Origin: Nioella sediminis
Lineage (GTDB): Bacteria; Pseudomonadota; Alphaproteobacteria; Rhodobacterales; Rhodobacteraceae
NCBI RefSeq assembly: GCF_001879695.1
Contig: NZ_MNBL01000113.1
Location: 1 to 33,095, forward strand
Direction: 5' to 3'
DNA length: 33,095 bases
Shown here: positions 31,468-33,095 of the stretch, piece after piece
Layout: every line of letters begins with the position of its first letter
Numbering within the stretch: position 1 is the first letter of the stretch
Made by a program: the position numbers and the translations under genes
The notes under the pieces: generated by a model
The model's input: only the letters and a program-made list of their open reading frames with translations
Database searches by the model: none
What the model was told of the DNA's origin: nothing

Positions 31468-31476
31468 TCCCGCCAC

Positions 31477-31498
31477 GCAAAGCGCGTAAGGCGCTTGC
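31477..31498 (+). other. Hairpin after lnt, no T-run
   Basis: GCAA-A-GCGC pairs with GCGCTTGC around GTAAG, one bulged A. It is ten bases after the lnt stop and just before the metK riboswitch. Without a T-run it is not a standard terminator; it could end or process the lnt transcript or be part of the metK leader. Confidence 0.4.
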
Positions 31499-31502
31499 AT
31501 AA

Positions 31503-31553
31503 CCGCCCCACAACGGCTTCCTGGCGTGGTGGCGATAACAGGTAACGGAGCAC
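31503..31553 (+). ncRNA. SAM/SAH riboswitch upstream of metK
   Basis: The core CACAACGGCTTCCTGGCGTG at 31509-31528 matches the known SAM/SAH aptamer core almost letter for letter, flanked by stem strands CGCC and GGCG, and followed after a linker by GGAGCA (31547-31552), which pairs back to form the pseudoknot. GGAG is also the Shine-Dalgarno sequence, nine bases before the metK ATG. When S-adenosylmethionine (or SAH) is bound, the ribosome-binding site is locked and metK translation falls: feedback control of SAM synthesis. This class is described from Rhodobacterales before metK, matching the context. Confidence 0.95.
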
Positions 31554-31558
31554 TTCCC

Positions 31559-32740
31559 ATGTCGCGCAACAACTACATTTTCACTTCCGAATCCGTTTCG
31601 GAAGGGCACCCCGATAAGGTCTGCGACCGCATTTCCGATGCGGTTCTCGACGCATTCATCGCCCAAGAGCCAGAGGCGCGGGTCGCCTGTGAAACCTTCG
31701 CCACCACAAATCGCGTCGTGATCGGCGGCGAGGTTGGCCTGTCGGATCAGTCCAAGCTGACAGAGTACATGGGGCGCATCGACGAGATCGCCCGCGACTG
31801 CATTCGCGACATCGGCTACGAGCAGGACAAGTTCCACTGGAAGACGGTGGAGATCACCAACCTGCTGCACGAACAATCCGCCCATATTGCACAAGGCGTC
31901 GATGCGGCGGCGGACAAGGACGAAGGTGCGGGCGATCAGGGCATCATGTTCGGCTTCGCCACCAATGAAACGCCCGATCTGATGCCAGCGCCGATCCAGT
32001 ATTCCCACGCGATCCTGCGGCGTCTGGCCGAGGTGCGCAAATCGGGGCAGGAACCGGCGCTCGGCCCCGACGCCAAGTCGCAGCTTTCCGTGCGCTACGA
32101 GGATGGCAAGCCGGTCGAGGTCACATCCATCGTGTTGTCCACCCAGCATCTGGATGAAAGTCTCAGCTCGGACGACGTGCGCGCCATCGTGGAGCCTTAC
32201 ATCCGCGAAACCCTGCCCGCGGGCTGGCTGACCGCCGCAACCGAATGGCATGTGAACCCCACCGGCAAGTTCGTCATCGGCGGCCCCGATGGGGATGCGG
32301 GCCTGACCGGGCGCAAGATCATCGTCGATACCTATGGCGGTGCGGCCCCCCATGGCGGCGGCGCGTTTTCCGGCAAGGACCCGACCAAGGTGGACCGGTC
32401 CGCCGCCTATGCGGCGCGCTACCTCGCCAAGAACATCGTCGCTGCCGGTTTGGCCGATCGCTGCACCCTGCAGCTCTCTTATGCCATTGGCGTGGCCAAG
32501 CCGCTGTCGATCTACGCGGATACCCATGGCACCGGCAAAGTGCATGAATCGGCCATCGAGAAGGCCGTGGCCCAGTGCATGGACCTGACCCCGCGCGGCA
32601 TCCGCACCCATCTGGGGCTGAACAAGCCGATCTTCCAGCGCACGGCGGCATATGGCCATTTCGGACGCGCGCCCGAGGCCGATGGCGGGTTTTCGTGGGA
32701 AGCGACCGATCTGGTCGAGGCCCTGAAAGCCGCCGTTTAA
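31559..32740 (+). CDS. metK: S-adenosylmethionine synthetase
   Basis: A 393-residue methionine adenosyltransferase that makes SAM from methionine and ATP. Seen: [21 protein letters not shown] with the ATP-binding GHPDK at 16-20; the conserved [10 protein letters not shown] at 123-132; and the P-loop-like [28 protein letters not shown] near 257-284. Size is typical and all three domains are complete. The ATG at 31559 is fixed by the riboswitch-embedded GGAG nine bases upstream. It is probably controlled by the SAM/SAH riboswitch; a terminator follows. Confidence 0.97.
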   Translation: MSRNNYIFTSESVSEGHPDKVCDRISDAVLDAFIAQEPEARVACETFATTNRVVIGGEVGLSDQSKLTEYMGRIDEIARDCIRDIGYEQDKFHWKTVEITNLLHEQSAHIAQGVDAAADKDEGAGDQGIMFGFATNETPDLMPAPIQYSHAILRRLAEVRKSGQEPALGPDAKSQLSVRYEDGKPVEVTSIVLSTQHLDESLSSDDVRAIVEPYIRETLPAGWLTAATEWHVNPTGKFVIGGPDGDAGLTGRKIIVDTYGGAAPHGGGAFSGKDPTKVDRSAAYAARYLAKNIVAAGLADRCTLQLSYAIGVAKPLSIYADTHGTGKVHESAIEKAVAQCMDLTPRGIRTHLGLNKPIFQRTAAYGHFGRAPEADGGFSWEATDLVEALKAAV

Positions 32741-32769
32741 CAGGCCGCGCGACTTGTGCTAAAGAATGG

Positions 32770-32804
32770 CGACGCCCCGGAACGGGCGTCGTTTTCCTTT
32801 TTTT
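32770..32804 (+). terminator. Rho-independent terminator after metK
   Basis: CGACGCCC pairs with GGGCGTCG around the loop CGGAAC, followed by TTTTCC and seven T residues. It stands 29 bp after the metK stop and just before the ribosome-binding site of the next gene. Confidence 0.88.
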
Positions 32805-32817
32805 GGGAGTTTACAGG

Positions 32818-33095
32818 ATGGGCAGCGCCAAACATCCCTACACGCTGAACTTCATAAAGCACTACGCGATCTTTGCAGCAACGATCGCGATCATTTTTTA
32901 CCTTCTGGTGCAGGTCGCGGGGCTTCGCTTTGACGGGGCGATCCTGCGTGGTGCCATGATCGGCGGGGCCATCGGGGCGATGATCGTACCCTTCCAGTGG
33001 TTCGCTCAAAGCTATCTGGACAACGAGGGCGGACGGGCAAGCGGCGGCACAGCCTGGAAGTTTGCCCTGGTCTGGGCGGCGCTGGCGATGCTGGT
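32818..33095 (+). CDS. Membrane protein, partial (ABZJ_00895-like)
   Basis: The gene runs off the window edge; 92 residues are visible from the ATG at 32818, which has GGGAG eight bases upstream. Membrane segments lie at about 16-32 (YAIFAATIAIIFYLLVQVAG), 38-54 (ILRGAMIGGAIGAMIVPF) and from 82 on (FALVWAALAMLV). Between them is a polar loop (QWFAQSYLDNEGGRASGGTAWKFALVW) whose position and Trp/Phe-containing start recall the ABZJ_00895 family of small membrane proteins of unknown role. The family assignment is tentative, since the C-terminal part cannot be seen. It is separated from metK by a terminator, so it likely has its own transcription or depends on read-through. Confidence 0.75.
   Translation, partial: MGSAKHPYTLNFIKHYAIFAATIAIIFYLLVQVAGLRFDGAILRGAMIGGAIGAMIVPFQWFAQSYLDNEGGRASGGTAWKFALVWAALAML

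Overview
The window looks like chromosomal DNA of an alphaproteobacterium of the family Rhodobacteraceae (Roseobacter/Rhodobacter group). The reasons are the high GC content, a supernumerary complex I subunit of the NDUFS4-like type, a MoxR/DUF58/DUF4159 operon, a SAM/SAH riboswitch in front of metK (a class known essentially from Rhodobacterales), a ROSE-type RNA thermometer before hsp20, and short GC-rich hairpin repeats ending in a GTATTT-TGCCAAGA signature. No phage, integrase, transposase or CRISPR array was seen.

Layout. 1-3000: zinc alcohol dehydrogenase, a reversed GNAT acetyltransferase and an enolase-superfamily enzyme. 3074-3991 (minus): tRNA-Arg(UCU), a GNAT protein and the complex I subunit. 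4410-6587: uvrB, with a 418-bp upstream region holding a cluster of TGACA/TGTCA half-sites. 6588-7555: an AT-rich patch with two minus-strand orphan genes, probably acquired. 7682-8260 (minus): DUF1285. 8346-15249: a coupled four-gene operon moxR - DUF58 - BatA/DUF4159 fusion - VWA/GATase-like membrane protein, interrupted between the second and third genes by a palindromic repeat insertion. 15367-16480 (minus): an exported protein and a DUF599 membrane protein. 16564-20862: glycolate oxidase genes glcD, glcE and glcF, with a small membrane-protein gene between glcE and glcF. 20927-23070: an S1 protease, heat-shock-regulated hsp20 and a DsbA-like isomerase. 23067-23939 (minus): a glycosyltransferase-like protein. 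24078-31467: the conserved miaB-phoH-ybeY-corC-lnt neighbourhood, split after miaB by a His-rich exported protein, an OmpA-like protein and a lipoprotein. 31503-32740: riboswitch and metK, followed by a terminator and the start of a membrane-protein gene cut by the window edge.

The most notable unexplained items are: (1) a two-copy, 42-bp double-hairpin element with compensatory arm changes, inserted exactly at a start/stop overlap in the moxR operon and flanked by a 10-bp direct repeat, with a related hairpin array between phoH and ybeY; (2) a 37-residue Cys-containing module shared by the adjacent OmpA-like protein and lipoprotein; (3) an enolase-superfamily protein that seems to lack the first metal-binding Asp; (4) the helically phased half-sites upstream of uvrB; and (5) the small membrane protein embedded in the glycolate oxidase operon. 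Most other genes are ordinary housekeeping or metabolic genes.
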